From an uncultured Chlorobiaceae bacterium (GTDB taxonomy: Bacteria > Bacteroidota > Chlorobiia > Chlorobiales > Chlorobiaceae): a stretch of DNA of 64,000 nucleotides. The stretch's first letter is position 1, and the number at the start of each line of letters is the position of its first letter. Location of the stretch: the NCBI GenBank assembly GCA_903994525.1, contig CAJEXW010000008.1, positions 27,783 through 91,782 on the forward strand, read 5' to 3'. Position numbers and translations under genes: made by a program. Below the pieces are notes generated by a model. That model did not search any database, was not told the DNA's origin, and worked only from the letters and a program-made list of their open reading frames with translations. Shown here piece after piece: positions 8,939-19,578 of the stretch.

Positions 8939-9838
8939 ATGAAAGCAGGATTTGTTGGATTGGGAAAAATGGGGTTGAATATGGCCATGCATCTTTTGGA
9001 GTGTGGTCATGAGCTTGTGGTTTTTGACCTCTCGGAACAGGCCTCTGCCCGGCTTGCAGGAACGAGGGCGGTTGTTGCAACCTCTCTCGGCGAATTGGTC
9101 GCAATGCTGGAATCTGATCGTCTGATCTGGCTGATGGTGCCTGCTGGTGCTCCGGTTGATGAGACGATTGAGCAGCTTGTGCCATGGCTTGAGCGTGGGG
9201 ATATCATTGTTGATGGTGGTAATTCACGCCATATCGACTCTGTGCGTCGGGCTGCATCTCTTCAGGAGCAGGGGATCAGCCTGCTTGATGCCGGGACCAG
9301 CGGTGGACTGGAGGGGGCGCGACATGGTGCCTGCATAATGGTTGGTGGTGCAAAGAGTGCTTATGAGAGGATTGAGCTCTTGTTGCGTGATCTTTGCGTT
9401 GTCAACGGCTATGGTTATATGGGCCCATCGGGTTCAGGCCATTTTGCCAAAATGGTTCATAACGGCATTGAGTATGGCATGATGCAAGCCATGGGCGAAG
9501 GGTTCAATCTGCTTGAGGCAAGTGGTTATGGTTTTGATCTTGAAGAGGTTTCCCGTGTCTGGTCACATGGATCTGTGATCAGGGGATGGCTGATGGAGCT
9601 GATGATTCAGGCATTGCAGAAGGATCCAAAGCTGGATTACCTGAAAGGGGTGATTGCCGATTCCGGAGAGGGGCGCTGGATGGTTGAGGCTGCTCTTGAA
9701 CATGAGGTCTCGATTCCGGTGATTGCTGCTTCACTTTTTAACCGTTACCGTTCACGCGCTGAAGGGAATTTATCCGACAGGGTTGTGGCGGCATTGCGTC
9801 ATGAGTTCGGAGGCCACTCCTTTCTTGAAAAACCTTAA
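8939..9838 (+). CDS. gnd: 6-phosphogluconate dehydrogenase, decarboxylating (short NAD-type)
   Basis: The 299-residue product carries the dinucleotide-binding [13 protein letters not shown] at its N-terminus, the substrate-binding DGGNS and GTSGG motifs, and the catalytic block [18 protein letters not shown]. At about 300 residues it belongs to the short GntZ/YqeC-like type rather than the 470-residue enzyme. It oxidises 6-phosphogluconate to ribulose 5-phosphate and CO2. The start is the ATG at 8939 because the Rossmann motif follows at once. It lies 11 bases before zwf, and pgl is convergent, so all three oxidative pentose phosphate steps sit together and supply NAD(P)H and pentose phosphate. 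Confidence 0.93.
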   Translation: MKAGFVGLGKMGLNMAMHLLECGHELVVFDLSEQASARLAGTRAVVATSLGELVAMLESDRLIWLMVPAGAPVDETIEQLVPWLERGDIIVDGGNSRHIDSVRRAASLQEQGISLLDAGTSGGLEGARHGACIMVGGAKSAYERIELLLRDLCVVNGYGYMGPSGSGHFAKMVHNGIEYGMMQAMGEGFNLLEASGYGFDLEEVSRVWSHGSVIRGWLMELMIQALQKDPKLDYLKGVIADSGEGRWMVEAALEHEVSIPVIAASLFNRYRSRAEGNLSDRVVAALRHEFGGHSFLEKP

Positions 9839-9849
9839 AAGGAGTTCCG

Positions 9850-11286
9850 ATGCAGGGTAAACCTGACAATTGCACCATCATTATTTTTGGAGCCAGCAGC
9901 GACCTTGCTGCCCGAAAGCTTTTTCCTTCACTCTACGAGCTTGCCATGTGGGGGAATCTGCCGCAAGATTATCGTATCATAGGGGTGGGGCGTGCGCCTC
10001 TTTCTCATGCAGAGTTTCGCCACCTCATCAACGAAAAGATGGCGGATTTATTGCCGGAGAGCATGTTGGATGCTTCCTCTTTTGCCTCTTTTGTTGAACG
10101 TGTTTTTTACGTGAGAGTTGATCTTGCTGAGCCCAATAGCTATGATCAACTCCGTCAGGAGATTATGGCTGTTGCGGGGAGATCGGAAAACTGCAAGAAT
10201 CTGCTCTTTTATCTTGCAACGCCACCCAGCCTTGCTCCAATCATTATCAGGAATCTCCAGCATGCTGACCTTGGCGAAAAAGAGGTTACGGAACACGGAT
10301 GGCGGAAAATCGTTGTCGAGAAGCCTTATGGCAGGAACTTGCAGAGTGCGCGAGAACTGAACGCGGTTATTGGCGAGGTTTTCAGTGAAAAACGGGTTTT
10401 CCGGATTGATCACTATCTTGGCAAGGAGACGGTGCAGAACATTATGGTTTTTCGTTTTTCCAATGGAATCTTTGAACCGCTCTGGAACCGTCAGCACATT
10501 GCCAACGTCTCCATTACCATTGCAGAGGATTTCGGGATTCGTGACCGGGGGTCATTTTATGAAGAGGCGGGGTTGCTTCGGGATATTATGCAGAATCATG
10601 CGCTGCAGCTTCTTGCCGCAGTTGCCATGGAGCCACCGGTCGATCTTTCGGCTGATGCCGTGCGCGATGAAAAGGCCAAGCTCCTTCGTTCAATTCGTCT
10701 TTTTACAAGTGAGAGTGTCGGCCAGGCGGTGGTGTTTGGCCAATATGAGGGGTACCGTTCTGAAAAAAATGTTGCCCCCGACTCAACGGTTGAGACCTTT
10801 GCCGCCATCAAGTTTTTTATCGACAACTGGCGCTGGAAGGATGTCCCTTTTTTTGTGAAGGCGGGCAAGAATCTTGCCTCCACGGTGACGGAGATTGTCA
10901 TCACCTTCAAGTGCCCACCACAAAACTATTTCGGGCCAGCCGAAAGTTGCAGTTATACGGCCAATCAGGTTATTCTCCAAATTCAGCCGGAAGAGACCAT
11001 CGCCATCAAGTTTGGGGCCAAACGTCCGGGCGAGGCGGTCATTACCGATCCCGTCTACATGCGGTTCGATTACAAAACCTCCTTTACCGAAGCTGGCCTG
11101 ACACCCTATCACCGGCTGCTGCTTGATGCCATGGCAGGGGAGCAGATGAACTTTATCCGTCAGGACAGTGTCGAATACGCCTGGGCCATCATCGACTCCA
11201 TCAGGGATGCAGTCGGCACACCGTCACCGGATAGCTATCCGATTCATTCACACGGTCCTGATTCTGTTGAGAGAATCTATGGCTGA
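9850..11286 (+). CDS. zwf: glucose-6-phosphate 1-dehydrogenase
   Basis: The product (478 residues, normal length) has the N-terminal [18 protein letters not shown] cofactor motif, the EKPYGRNL segment, and the active-site signature [14 protein letters not shown] with the catalytic His. [10 protein letters not shown] is in the C-terminal half. It converts glucose 6-phosphate to 6-phosphogluconolactone with reduction of NADP. An AAAAGGAG ribosome binding site sits 6 bases before the ATG. It is downstream of gnd in the same operon, and its 3' end overlaps the convergent pgl gene by ten bases. Confidence 0.96.
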   Translation: MQGKPDNCTIIIFGASSDLAARKLFPSLYELAMWGNLPQDYRIIGVGRAPLSHAEFRHLINEKMADLLPESMLDASSFASFVERVFYVRVDLAEPNSYDQLRQEIMAVAGRSENCKNLLFYLATPPSLAPIIIRNLQHADLGEKEVTEHGWRKIVVEKPYGRNLQSARELNAVIGEVFSEKRVFRIDHYLGKETVQNIMVFRFSNGIFEPLWNRQHIANVSITIAEDFGIRDRGSFYEEAGLLRDIMQNHALQLLAAVAMEPPVDLSADAVRDEKAKLLRSIRLFTSESVGQAVVFGQYEGYRSEKNVAPDSTVETFAAIKFFIDNWRWKDVPFFVKAGKNLASTVTEIVITFKCPPQNYFGPAESCSYTANQVILQIQPEETIAIKFGAKRPGEAVITDPVYMRFDYKTSFTEAGLTPYHRLLLDAMAGEQMNFIRQDSVEYAWAIIDSIRDAVGTPSPDSYPIHSHGPDSVERIYG

Positions 11287-12080
11287 GTGGTAAACCAGAA
11301 CAGGTTTCCATTGACTGGCTTGATCAGACTGGCTGGCACACTGTTTTCCTGTTCAAGAAATATTGTTTCAGCCAGTTCACTTTTGTGTTTGCCGGAGGTG
11401 AAAAAGATGATGTTCCGGGCATGGTTGATGACGGGCAGTGTCAGTGTCAGACGTTTTCCCGGCGGCTTGCCTGCCGGTGCATCAACAGAGCACACCCATC
11501 GTCCATCCTCTTGCAGAAGATCAGGATTGTCAGGAAACAGTGATGCGGTGTGGCCATCGTCGCCCAGCCCGAGCAGGATCAGGTCAAAACGGGGAAACTC
11601 CTGTGGGTTATCCGATGTCAAAAATAAGGAGCGAAGTCGATCCTCATAGTCCCGTGCGGCTTGCTCAGTATCAGCTTGTTCTCCAGCCATTCGGACGAAA
11701 TGCTCTTCTGCAAGAGCGGAGTGGAGCAGCAGCGTCTCCTTGATCATACGGCAGTTGCTGTCGGGATGGTCAAGCGGGACGCACCGTTCATCGCCCATGA
11801 AGAGCCATGTTTTTTCCGGAAGCCTGAGCCGCCGATCAAAGCCGCTTTTTGACCGTCCATCAGGCAGGGGAAGGGTGAGGCGTTCCAGTAGTTCAGTGCT
11901 CACTCCCTGCGCCAGCATCGTATACAGAGGTTTTGGAGAGTTGCCTCCGGCCAGCACCATCGAAAAGCCTCCACGATGCGAAACAGCCCGATAAGCCTCA
12001 GCAAGAATGAGCGCGGCGGCGTGCTGCGTTATTGCCGTTTCGTTGCCATGGTAAAAGAATTTTTGTACAGGGGTGTTCAT
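11277..12080 (-). CDS. pgl: 6-phosphogluconolactonase
   Basis: The 267-residue product is a DevB/Pgl-type lactonase: [15 protein letters not shown] near the N-terminus, the [18 protein letters not shown] motif, and [17 protein letters not shown] with the catalytic His. It hydrolyses the lactone made by Zwf. The gene converges on zwf with a ten-base overlap of their 3' ends, so the two transcripts are antisense there. Compact grouping with gnd and zwf makes the pathway assignment firm. Confidence 0.95.
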   Translation of the reverse strand: MNTPVQKFFYHGNETAITQHAAALILAEAYRAVSHRGGFSMVLAGGNSPKPLYTMLAQGVSTELLERLTLPLPDGRSKSGFDRRLRLPEKTWLFMGDERCVPLDHPDSNCRMIKETLLLHSALAEEHFVRMAGEQADTEQAARDYEDRLRSLFLTSDNPQEFPRFDLILLGLGDDGHTASLFPDNPDLLQEDGRWVCSVDAPAGKPPGKRLTLTLPVINHARNIIFFTSGKHKSELAETIFLEQENSVPASLIKPVNGNLFWFTTQP

Positions 12081-12210
12081 GACTCTTTTCGTTGCCTCAT
12101 GACGATGTTTGGTGGGAAGGTGGCCTGGCTACGATACGGCTTGTCTTCTCCACCTTTGTTGTGTAACTTCTGTTCGTTGAACATAACGATATTATGCTGG
12201 AGTAAGAAAC

Positions 12211-12858
12211 ATGGCCGCTTTTGATTTTGGTGTCAAAGTTGATCCGGGGCTTTTCGACAACAAGTGTTGCACTGTCGATATCCAGAGTTATCTCAGGCAG
12301 GGTTGGGTGATGTTCCGTGGCCATGTTGGGGAATTCGTGGGTTTCACCCTTGTTATCTTTGTGGTCTGGCTTGTGACCGCTCTTTTTGATGCGGGCAGCT
12401 CACTGCTTTTTTCTTCAGTTGCCGCGCCATTTTATGCTGGATACAGCGTTGCGGCCTTCAGGTATGCAAGTGGACAGCCGCTCCAGTTCAGCGATTTTTT
12501 CAGGGGGTTCAACTACTTTCTTCCCCTTTTTCTTGCCTCACTTGCCAGCACACTTCTTGTCACCGTCGGCTTTGTGCTTTTGCTGCTTCCGGGGCTTTAC
12601 CTTGCGATTGGTTACATGTTTACTACCTTTCTTGTCATTGATTACCGCATGGAGTTCTGGCAGGCGATGGAGGTGAGTCGTGCTATTATTTCAAGGAACT
12701 GGTTCTCCTTTCTGGGCTTTGCCGTTGTTCTTTTCGCTCTGAACATTTTTGGTGCTCTTGCGTTTGGTATCGGATTGCTGATCACTGTTCCGGTGACTTC
12801 ATGTGCAGCAGCCATTGCCTACAAGGAGATTGTTGGCCTCTCCTCTTCGGAGTGGTAG
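12211..12858 (+). CDS. hypothetical polytopic membrane protein
   Basis: The product has 215 residues. A soluble start of about 45 residues is followed by roughly five to six hydrophobic segments, including FLPLFLASLASTLLVTVG and the glycine/proline-rich LLLLPGLYLAIGYMF. The PGLYL motif and overall layout resemble the inner-membrane DUF975/GPDPase membrane-domain type proteins, but I cannot assign a family with certainty. A GGAGTAAGAAAC precedes the ATG. It is divergent from pgl and followed by the L,D-transpeptidase gene, with no clear functional link. Confidence 0.75.
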   Translation: MAAFDFGVKVDPGLFDNKCCTVDIQSYLRQGWVMFRGHVGEFVGFTLVIFVVWLVTALFDAGSSLLFSSVAAPFYAGYSVAAFRYASGQPLQFSDFFRGFNYFLPLFLASLASTLLVTVGFVLLLLPGLYLAIGYMFTTFLVIDYRMEFWQAMEVSRAIISRNWFSFLGFAVVLFALNIFGALAFGIGLLITVPVTSCAAAIAYKEIVGLSSSEW

Positions 12859-12950
12859 TTATTCGTGAACCTGTGTTACCATTGAAACATTATAAGGGAA
12901 ATTTTTTCATAAAAAATTCTATCTTTTCGCCTTAATGCTCTGTTGCCAGA

Positions 12951-14651
12951 ATGGCTGCATGTCTCTGGTTGAATACGCTTGATGCCTTGTTTATGTTTCG
13001 CCTTGTTTCCCTCTGTTTTTTGACGATGTTGATTGCTTTTCCAGCGAATGGGGAGATGCAGGGTGAGCGTGAGCGGCCATACAGAAGTGATGGAGAGCAG
13101 ATTCATGCTCAGTGTGAACGTCTGCTGCAGCAGAAGGGTTCTCCTGGCGGAACAGCCAAAGAGCTGCTGGCTATCAGGCTGGACAGATTTTACTCCGGCG
13201 GAGGCTATCAACCTCTCTGGACGAATCGGCAGAGAGTGGACGAGTTGATTGAGGCTCTTGAAGAGTCTGCTGCTGACGGTCTCAATCCTTCTGATTATGA
13301 TCTCATTAAAATCAGGCAATCTGTTGCCGATACCCTGGTATCTCCTGAAAAAAAAGCACGCGTCGATATTCTTTTCACCAAAGCCTATCTCACTCTCGCA
13401 ACGCATCTTCGTTATGGAAAAGTTGATCCGGTAACGCTGGAGCCGTATTGGAAGAGGCCGGAGAAGAGAGGGCTTGGGGTGTTGGATGAGACTTTGCAAC
13501 GTACTCTTGCCTCAGGTTCAATCACGGCTGTTTTTAAAGAGCTTCGTCCACAAGATGCCAACTATGATCGTCTTAAAAAGGGACTTGCGCGTTATAGTGC
13601 CATTGCCAATCTTGGAGGATGGCCCAGGCTTGCGGAGGGAGCTGTCCTGAAAGAGGGGTCTCGGGACAGGCGGGTTGCCGTGTTGCGGAAACGTCTTGAG
13701 GTGTCAGGGGCCCTTGTTATGGCGAGTGCAGATACCTCAACCGTCTACAACAGGGAGATGGTTGAGGCTGTCAAAAAGTTTCAGAGCCGGAACGGTATCG
13801 ATGTAGATGGTTCCGTAGGTCCAACCACCTTTCGAGTCCTGAATGTTCCGGTTGAGCAGCGTCTTGATCAGATTCGCGTCAACCTTGAACGATACCGCTC
13901 TTTTTTACATGATCTTCCACCAACCTGCATTCTCGTCAATATTCCGGGATATTATCTCCAGTACATCGAAAACGGTCGCTCTCAGTGGGGAAGCAGAGTG
14001 ATTGTCGGGCAGCCTCTTCGTCAAACCCCGGTGTTCGGTGCCGCGATGCACTCTCTTGTGTTTAACCCGAAATGGGTGGTGCCCAGGACCGTTCTCGACA
14101 AAGATGTTCTTCCTGCTCTCAATAAAGACAACTCCTATCTGGCTAAAAAACAACTGCGGGTGGTTAATGAAGAGGGGGGGACTGTTGATCCCGCCTCTGT
14201 CAATTGGTCACAGTACTCAGCCGCAAACCTTCCCTACCATCTACAGCAGCGCTCCGGTGACAAAGGGGCACTGGGGAGAATCAAGTTTTTGATGCCCAAC
14301 CCTCTTGCCATATACCTGCATGACACACCCGGCAGAGAGCTTTTTGATAAAAGCAGCAGGGCGTTCAGTTCAGGGTGTATCAGGGTGCAAAACCCCGCAG
14401 AACTTGCCAGACTGGTGCTGCGTGACAGCCTTGGGTGGAGCCGGGCAAAGATACAGGAGGCTATCAATACCGGAAAAACCACCATGGTGACTCTTCCGCA
14501 GCAGATTCCGGTGTTTCTCCTCTATTTTACGGTTGTTCCCAACGGCGAGGAGCTTCTGTTTCGTGAAGACATATACAATCGCGACAAAAGAGCGCTGCAA
14601 CTTCTCAAGAGTTCGACAAGCGGAAGCCAGGTTTGCAGGGAGGAAAAATAA
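12951..14651 (+). CDS. murein L,D-transpeptidase (YcbB-like)
   Basis: The 566-residue product has a hydrophobic export segment near residues 15-33, a scaffold domain, a peptidoglycan-binding domain around residues 225-305 (AVLRKRLEVSGA to DGSVGPTTF), and a C-terminal YkuD catalytic domain. The active site is visible: His457 in YLHDTP and Cys476 in SSGCIRV. The enzyme makes 3-3 cross-links in the periplasmic murein. Two starts are possible: the ATG at 12951 or the ATG at 12993, which places the signal peptide directly at the N-terminus; neither has a clear ribosome binding site. A strong terminator follows the stop codon. Confidence 0.92.
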   Translation: MAACLWLNTLDALFMFRLVSLCFLTMLIAFPANGEMQGERERPYRSDGEQIHAQCERLLQQKGSPGGTAKELLAIRLDRFYSGGGYQPLWTNRQRVDELIEALEESAADGLNPSDYDLIKIRQSVADTLVSPEKKARVDILFTKAYLTLATHLRYGKVDPVTLEPYWKRPEKRGLGVLDETLQRTLASGSITAVFKELRPQDANYDRLKKGLARYSAIANLGGWPRLAEGAVLKEGSRDRRVAVLRKRLEVSGALVMASADTSTVYNREMVEAVKKFQSRNGIDVDGSVGPTTFRVLNVPVEQRLDQIRVNLERYRSFLHDLPPTCILVNIPGYYLQYIENGRSQWGSRVIVGQPLRQTPVFGAAMHSLVFNPKWVVPRTVLDKDVLPALNKDNSYLAKKQLRVVNEEGGTVDPASVNWSQYSAANLPYHLQQRSGDKGALGRIKFLMPNPLAIYLHDTPGRELFDKSSRAFSSGCIRVQNPAELARLVLRDSLGWSRAKIQEAINTGKTTMVTLPQQIPVFLLYFTVVPNGEELLFREDIYNRDKRALQLLKSSTSGSQVCREEK

Positions 14652-14682
14652 AAAGCGCCCTGGGTCTCAGGGCGCTTTTTAA
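14649..14682. terminator. bidirectional rho-independent terminator
   Basis: A 13-bp stem (AAAAAGCGCCCTG paired with CAGGGCGCTTTTT) with a 5-base loop. It has A-runs and T-runs on both sides and serves the L,D-transpeptidase gene on plus and the chlorosome gene on minus. Confidence 0.92.
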
Positions 14683-14697
14683 ATCAACATGAGTTGC

Positions 14698-14931
14698 TTA
14701 CTTCTGCGTCTGTGGAAAAATTGATGATGCGATGTTCTGGACAAACTGGCAGCAATTGCTGAGGAGGCTGCCAATAAGGTCAGAAGATGTTTTGACAACA
14801 GGCTCAAGAAGCTCACCGGCTGTTCTGATTCCGATGTTCAATAAATCGAACTGCTGCTGGGCCAATGTTCCTGCGGTGGTCAAAAGGTTGTTGAGAGCAA
14901 CTGAAAAATCATTGGTTGTGCCGTTGGACAT
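14698..14931 (-). CDS. chlorosome envelope protein, CsmB/CsmF family
   Basis: The 77-residue product begins MSNGTTNDFSVALNNLL and has the amphipathic, Gly/Ser/Leu-rich layout of the CsmB/CsmF envelope proteins: a short start, then LLNIGIRTAGELLEPVVKTSSDLIGSLL, the E-P-x-x-K-T-x-x-D-L-x-G segment typical of the family. Such proteins lie in the lipid monolayer around the chlorosome, the light-harvesting body of green sulfur bacteria. It carries an unusual adjacent cysteine pair (SNCCQF). It is monocistronic, with its own terminator shared with the convergent L,D-transpeptidase gene. CsmB versus CsmF cannot be decided by eye. This gene is the main clue to the host lineage. Confidence 0.88.
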   Translation of the reverse strand: MSNGTTNDFSVALNNLLTTAGTLAQQQFDLLNIGIRTAGELLEPVVKTSSDLIGSLLSNCCQFVQNIASSIFPQTQK

Positions 14932-15071
14932 GGTGGTTATTGTTTAGTGTTGTTATGAAAATGCGTTGGTCAAAAAAGTTCTGCAATGAGAGCACGCCAG
15001 CCCTCATGTAACATATTGCAAACATCGTATCCTGCATAATAGAAAATTTTCTCTTTTATTCCGACTATTCT

Positions 15072-18000
15072 TTACACAACAGGTTGCTCGCTATCGTAGT
15101 TCAAGGTCGGGGCAAGCCATTTTTCCGCCTCCTTGACACAAGTCCCCTTGCGCTCAGCGTAATCCTCCACCTGGTCTCTCCCTATCTTTCCCAGCATAAA
15201 GTATTTTGCCTGCGGATGGGCGAAGTAGAAACCGCTGACTGAAGCCGCCGGGTTCATGGCAAATGATTCTGTGAGCGTGATGCCGGTGTTGGTTTCAGCA
15301 TTCAGCAGGGCGAAGAGCTCTGCCTTTTCGGTGTGATCGGGGCACGCGGGATAGCCGGGTGCCGGGCGGATGCCCTGGTACTTTTCTGCCAGAAGCTCAT
15401 CAAGAGCGACCGGCTGGCATGGAGTGATGTCGGGGTGGCAGGCACATGTTTTCTTGCCTGCCGTGCTGGCGGCAGCTTCGTATCCCCACATCTCCCTGCG
15501 CACCCGCTTGTGCAGCATTTCTGCAAAGGCTTCTGCAAGGCGATCAGCAAGGGCCTGCGTCATAATGCGGTGGTAATCGTCCTGCTCATCACTGAACTGT
15601 TTGAGCACCTTTTCGATTCCGAGACCGGCGGTGACGGCAAATCCACCAATATAATCCTGAACTCCTGATTCAGCAGGGGCAATAAAGTCAGCCAAAGCCA
15701 CGTTCGGTTCACCGGCGTTTTTCTCCTGCTGCTGACGGAGAGTATGGATCGTCATCAGTACAGTGCTGCGGCTCTCATCGGCGTAAACATCAATGTCGTC
15801 TCCGTTGCTGTTGGCCGGGAAGAGTCCCGCAACACCTCTCAGTCCAAGGAGTTGCTCCTTTTCAATCCTGTCAAGCAGTCTGTTGGCATCATCCAGCAGC
15901 TTTTTGGCTTCTGTGCCGTATTTACCGTCATCGAGAATCTGCGGGTAGCGTCCATGCAGCTCCCATGCCATGAAAAAGGGTGTCCAGTCGATGTAGGAAC
16001 GCAACTCTCCGATGGTGACATTTTCCAGCACGGTAATGCCCGGTTTCAGCGGTTTGTAGGCCACCGGTTGCAGTAAGGCGCGGTTCTTGCGGGCGTCAGC
16101 CAGCGAAAGATATTTTTTTGAAGCGTTGCTCGACGAGTGGCTTTCTCTCAATCCGGCCTGCTCTTTGTTGAGCGCTTCGATATACGAGGGGCTGAGCGCT
16201 GGATTGAGGAGGCTGTTGACCACCGGAACGCTCCGTGATGCGTCAAGCACCTGAACGACCGCGCCAGAATAGACCGGCGCAATTTTGACAGCGGTGTGCA
16301 TTCGTGATGTGGTGGCCCCACCAATAAGGAGCGGAATCTTCATCCCGAGTCGCTCCATTTCGCTGGCGACATGCACCATTTCATCAAGTGACGGGGTGAT
16401 GAGGCCGCTCAGACCAAGCAGATCAGCCTTTTCACGCTCGACCGCTTCAAGAATTTTTTCACAGGGCATCATGACCCCGATATCAACCACGTCGTAGTTA
16501 TTGCAGGCAAGCACAACCGCAACAATATTTTTGCCAATGTCGTGCACGTCACCCTTGACTGTTGCCAGAAGTACCTTGGCGGCAGCTCGGGTATCCTTGT
16601 TCTTCGCTTTCTCTGCGGCGATGTAGGGCAGGAGGCAGGCGACCGAGCGCTTCATGACGCGGGCGCTTTTCACCACCTGGGGCAGAAACATCTTGCCCAC
16701 CGCAAAGAGGTCGCCAATAGCGTTCATGCCATCCATCAGCGGCCCCTCAATCACCTGGAGCGGACTTGGGTAGAGCTGGCGGGCCTCTTCAGTATCCTCT
16801 TCAATAAATTCAACAATCCCTTTGATCAGCGCGTGGCGTAGCCGCTCCTCAACCGGAGCGCTCCGCCACTCAGCCGCTTTGGCTTCGATTTTTTCTCCGC
16901 CGGTAGCGATGGTCTCGGCAAAGCTGACCAGCCGCTCTGTAGCGTCGGGGCGACGGTTGAGCAGCACATCCTCAACCCGTACCAGCAGTTCAGGCTCAAT
17001 ATCCTGATAGATGGCAAGCTGTCCGGCATTGACGATGCCCATGTCGAGACCCTCGTGGATGGCGTGATAAAGGAATGCCGCATGCATCGCTTCACGGACG
17101 GTTTCGTTGCCACGGAAAGAGAATGAGACATTGCTGATACCGCCGGAGACTTTGGCATAAGGGAGATTCTCCTTGATCCAGCGGACACTCTCAATGAAAT
17201 CAACAGCGTAGTTGTTATGATCATCAATGCCGGTGGCAACAGTCAGTACGTTGGGGTCAAAAATAATATCCTCCGGCGGGAAGCCCACCTCCTGAGTGAG
17301 AATATCGTAGGCGCGTTTGCATATTTCAATGCGGCGCTGATAATTATCGGCTTGTCCCTGTTCGTCAAAAGCCATCACCACGGTGGCGGCACCGTACTGC
17401 AACACCTTGCGGGCTCTCTCCCTGAAAAGCTCCTCACCCTCCTTGAGGCTGATGGAGTTGACAATGCTTTTGCCCTGAACGCACTGCAAGCCGCTCTCAA
17501 TAACCGACCACTTTGAACTGTCGATCATCAACGGCACACGCGAGATGTCGGGCTCGGAGGCGATCAGGTTGAGGAACTCCTTCATCACCTTCTCGGAGTC
17601 GAGCATTCCTTCATCGACATTGACGTCAATCACCTGTGCGCCACTCTCTACCTGCTGGCGGGCAATGGAGAGCGCTTCGTCGTAGTTGCCCTCCTTGATG
17701 AGACGGGCAAATTTTTTCGATCCGGTAACGTTGGTGCGTTCGCCGATGTTGATGAAGCCGGTTGTCTGGTTGACAAAAAGTGGTTCAAGACCGGAGAGTT
17801 GCAGTTCATGTTTTTTTGCAGGGCGTTTGCGTGGTTGAAGATTCTTGACCGCATCCGCAATAGCCTTGATATGCTGGGGAGTGGTGCCGCAGCATCCTCC
17901 GACAATGTTCACAAATCCGGAGGTCGCGAAATCAGCAATCTGAGCGGCCATGTATTCTGGAGAGTCGTCATATTCACCAAATTCGTTCGGCAGTCCGGCA

Positions 18001-18815
18001 TTCGGATAGACGCTCACATAACTTTCAGCAATGCCCGCCATAGCCGCAATGAAGGGACGCATCTGCTTTGAACCGAGCGCACAGTTAAGGCCGATGGAGA
18101 GCAGATCCGGCAGGTGGGCAATGGATGTCCAGAAAGCCTCGGTGGTCTGGCCGGAGAGGGTGCGCCCGCTTGCATCCACCACGGTGCCGGAGACCATCAC
18201 CGGCACACGCCAGCCGGTGCGGTCAAAAAACTCTTCAATGGCAAAGAGGGCAGCCTTGCAGTTCAGGGTGTCGAAGACTGTTTCGACGAGAAGCAGATCA
18301 ACTCCGCCCTCCATCAAACCTTCGAGCTGAATAATGTAGTTATCGACCACCTCACGGAAGGTGACGGCGCGATAACCGGGACGGTTGACATCGGGGGAGA
18401 GAGAGAGTGTCTTGTTGGTCGGGCCGATGGAACCTGCTACAAAGCGCGGTTTGTCAGGATTTTTGGTGGTATAGTCGTTGGCCGCACGTCGCGCAAGGCG
18501 GGATGCCTCAACATTCAGCTCCTTCACCAGCTCTACAGCATTGTAGTCTCCCTGGGATATCGGGTTGGCGTTGAAAGTGTTGGTTTCGATAATGTCGGAG
18601 CCAGCCTCAAGAAAGTCGCAATGGAGGTTGTAGATAATCTCCGGTTGCGTCAACACAAGCATATCATTGTTTCCAAGGAGCGGATGGGAGTGCGAGGCAA
18701 ACCGTGCGCCCCGGTAATCCTCCTCCTTGAGTTTATGGCGCTGGATCATGGTGCCCATAGCACCGTCGAGCACAAGGATGCGCTGTTCAAGCAGAGATAA
18801 AAGGGAGTCCTTCAT
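15072..18815 (-). CDS. metH: cobalamin-dependent methionine synthase
   Basis: The 1247-residue protein has the full MetH order. The N-terminal homocysteine domain holds [16 protein letters not shown] start residues and the zinc ligands in [11 protein letters not shown]. It is followed by the pterin domain ([16 protein letters not shown]), the cap and B12 domain with [10 protein letters not shown] as the cobalt-ligand DxHxxG motif, and the C-terminal AdoMet reactivation domain ([18 protein letters not shown]). It transfers a methyl group from methyltetrahydrofolate to homocysteine. Only 76 bases separate it from the upstream esterase gene, and I see no B12 riboswitch there. Full length and no damage. 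Confidence 0.97.
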   Translation of the reverse strand: MKDSLLSLLEQRILVLDGAMGTMIQRHKLKEEDYRGARFASHSHPLLGNNDMLVLTQPEIIYNLHCDFLEAGSDIIETNTFNANPISQGDYNAVELVKELNVEASRLARRAANDYTTKNPDKPRFVAGSIGPTNKTLSLSPDVNRPGYRAVTFREVVDNYIIQLEGLMEGGVDLLLVETVFDTLNCKAALFAIEEFFDRTGWRVPVMVSGTVVDASGRTLSGQTTEAFWTSIAHLPDLLSIGLNCALGSKQMRPFIAAMAGIAESYVSVYPNAGLPNEFGEYDDSPEYMAAQIADFATSGFVNIVGGCCGTTPQHIKAIADAVKNLQPRKRPAKKHELQLSGLEPLFVNQTTGFINIGERTNVTGSKKFARLIKEGNYDEALSIARQQVESGAQVIDVNVDEGMLDSEKVMKEFLNLIASEPDISRVPLMIDSSKWSVIESGLQCVQGKSIVNSISLKEGEELFRERARKVLQYGAATVVMAFDEQGQADNYQRRIEICKRAYDILTQEVGFPPEDIIFDPNVLTVATGIDDHNNYAVDFIESVRWIKENLPYAKVSGGISNVSFSFRGNETVREAMHAAFLYHAIHEGLDMGIVNAGQLAIYQDIEPELLVRVEDVLLNRRPDATERLVSFAETIATGGEKIEAKAAEWRSAPVEERLRHALIKGIVEFIEEDTEEARQLYPSPLQVIEGPLMDGMNAIGDLFAVGKMFLPQVVKSARVMKRSVACLLPYIAAEKAKNKDTRAAAKVLLATVKGDVHDIGKNIVAVVLACNNYDVVDIGVMMPCEKILEAVEREKADLLGLSGLITPSLDEMVHVASEMERLGMKIPLLIGGATTSRMHTAVKIAPVYSGAVVQVLDASRSVPVVNSLLNPALSPSYIEALNKEQAGLRESHSSSNASKKYLSLADARKNRALLQPVAYKPLKPGITVLENVTIGELRSYIDWTPFFMAWELHGRYPQILDDGKYGTEAKKLLDDANRLLDRIEKEQLLGLRGVAGLFPANSNGDDIDVYADESRSTVLMTIHTLRQQQEKNAGEPNVALADFIAPAESGVQDYIGGFAVTAGLGIEKVLKQFSDEQDDYHRIMTQALADRLAEAFAEMLHKRVRREMWGYEAAASTAGKKTCACHPDITPCQPVALDELLAEKYQGIRPAPGYPACPDHTEKAELFALLNAETNTGITLTESFAMNPAASVSGFYFAHPQAKYFMLGKIGRDQVEDYAERKGTCVKEAEKWLAPTLNYDSEQPVV

Positions 18816-18891
18816 TTGTTCTTTACTTCCTCTTTAGTTTGCCAGGGCATGGCGGTGATTAAAAATGGAGAATATACCGAAAAGGGGGGAA

Positions 18892-19563
18892 TTACTCTCT
18901 TTCCCGAGTTGACGGTACCCTTTTTTCAAGCCAGGAGTGGATCAGCCGGATACCCTCATCCGCAATCTGGTGCGCAATCGGATACTCCTGATAGGTGAGG
19001 TCATTCACCCGCTGCTGGAGCCACTCGCGGGAGGCTCGCCCTTTTGCAATCGGCAGCACATCGTCGTAGAGGCCATGCAGCACAACAAAGGGGAGTTTGC
19101 GCAGAGCGGGATTGTCCAGCGGGAGATTCCTTTCGGGCAACTGCCCCGAACAGGCGATCACCCCATGCAGCAGCCCAGGCTCACTGAAGGCGGTCATGTA
19201 GCTCATCACCGATCCCTGGCTGAAGCCCATCAGAAAGACTTTGCCTCCTGCCGGTTTGTACTCTGCAAGAATCTCCCTGATAAAGCTGATGAATTGCAGG
19301 CGAGCCTCCTCTGCTGCGGCATAATCGACCGTAATACCGGTCGGGGTAAAGCCGAGGGGAAACCAGCCGAACATCCCCACATCAAGCGTGTGCGGAGCGC
19401 GAACGCTGATATATCGGAGCCCCTCATGCAGCATTGGCGCGAGCTGGATCAGATCTTTTTCATTGCTGCCATAACCGTGCAGTAGAATCATGAGCGGAGC
19501 ATGATCCGGCGCGGCAGGCGCAAGGTCGAGAAAGGTGAGCGAAAGATGTTTTCGTTGAAGCAT
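18892..19563 (-). CDS. phospholipase/carboxylesterase family alpha/beta hydrolase
   Basis: The 223-residue product is a compact alpha/beta hydrolase of the carboxylesterase/phospholipase (YpfH-like) family. It shows the oxyanion-hole LLHGYGSNEKDL, the nucleophile elbow GFSQGS, the acid-bearing LHGLYDDVLP, and the final catalytic His in YPIAHQI. The triad is complete. It hydrolyses small carboxylic or acyl esters in the cytoplasm; the substrate is unknown. The gene lies between mnmA (15 bases) and metH (76 bases), all on the minus strand, and may be cotranscribed with mnmA. Confidence 0.9.
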   Translation of the reverse strand: MLQRKHLSLTFLDLAPAAPDHAPLMILLHGYGSNEKDLIQLAPMLHEGLRYISVRAPHTLDVGMFGWFPLGFTPTGITVDYAAAEEARLQFISFIREILAEYKPAGGKVFLMGFSQGSVMSYMTAFSEPGLLHGVIACSGQLPERNLPLDNPALRKLPFVVLHGLYDDVLPIAKGRASREWLQQRVNDLTYQEYPIAHQIADEGIRLIHSWLEKRVPSTRERE

Positions 19564-19578
19564 GGGGTGAGAAAAGGT

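Noticed and set aside
15333..15668. Long open frames antisense to metH
   Set aside because: GC-rich codon pattern of metH opens the other strand; no start context, no domain.
18816..18891. Possible cobalamin riboswitch before metH
   Set aside because: Only 76 bases separate metH from the next gene, and no B12-box-like sequence is visible.
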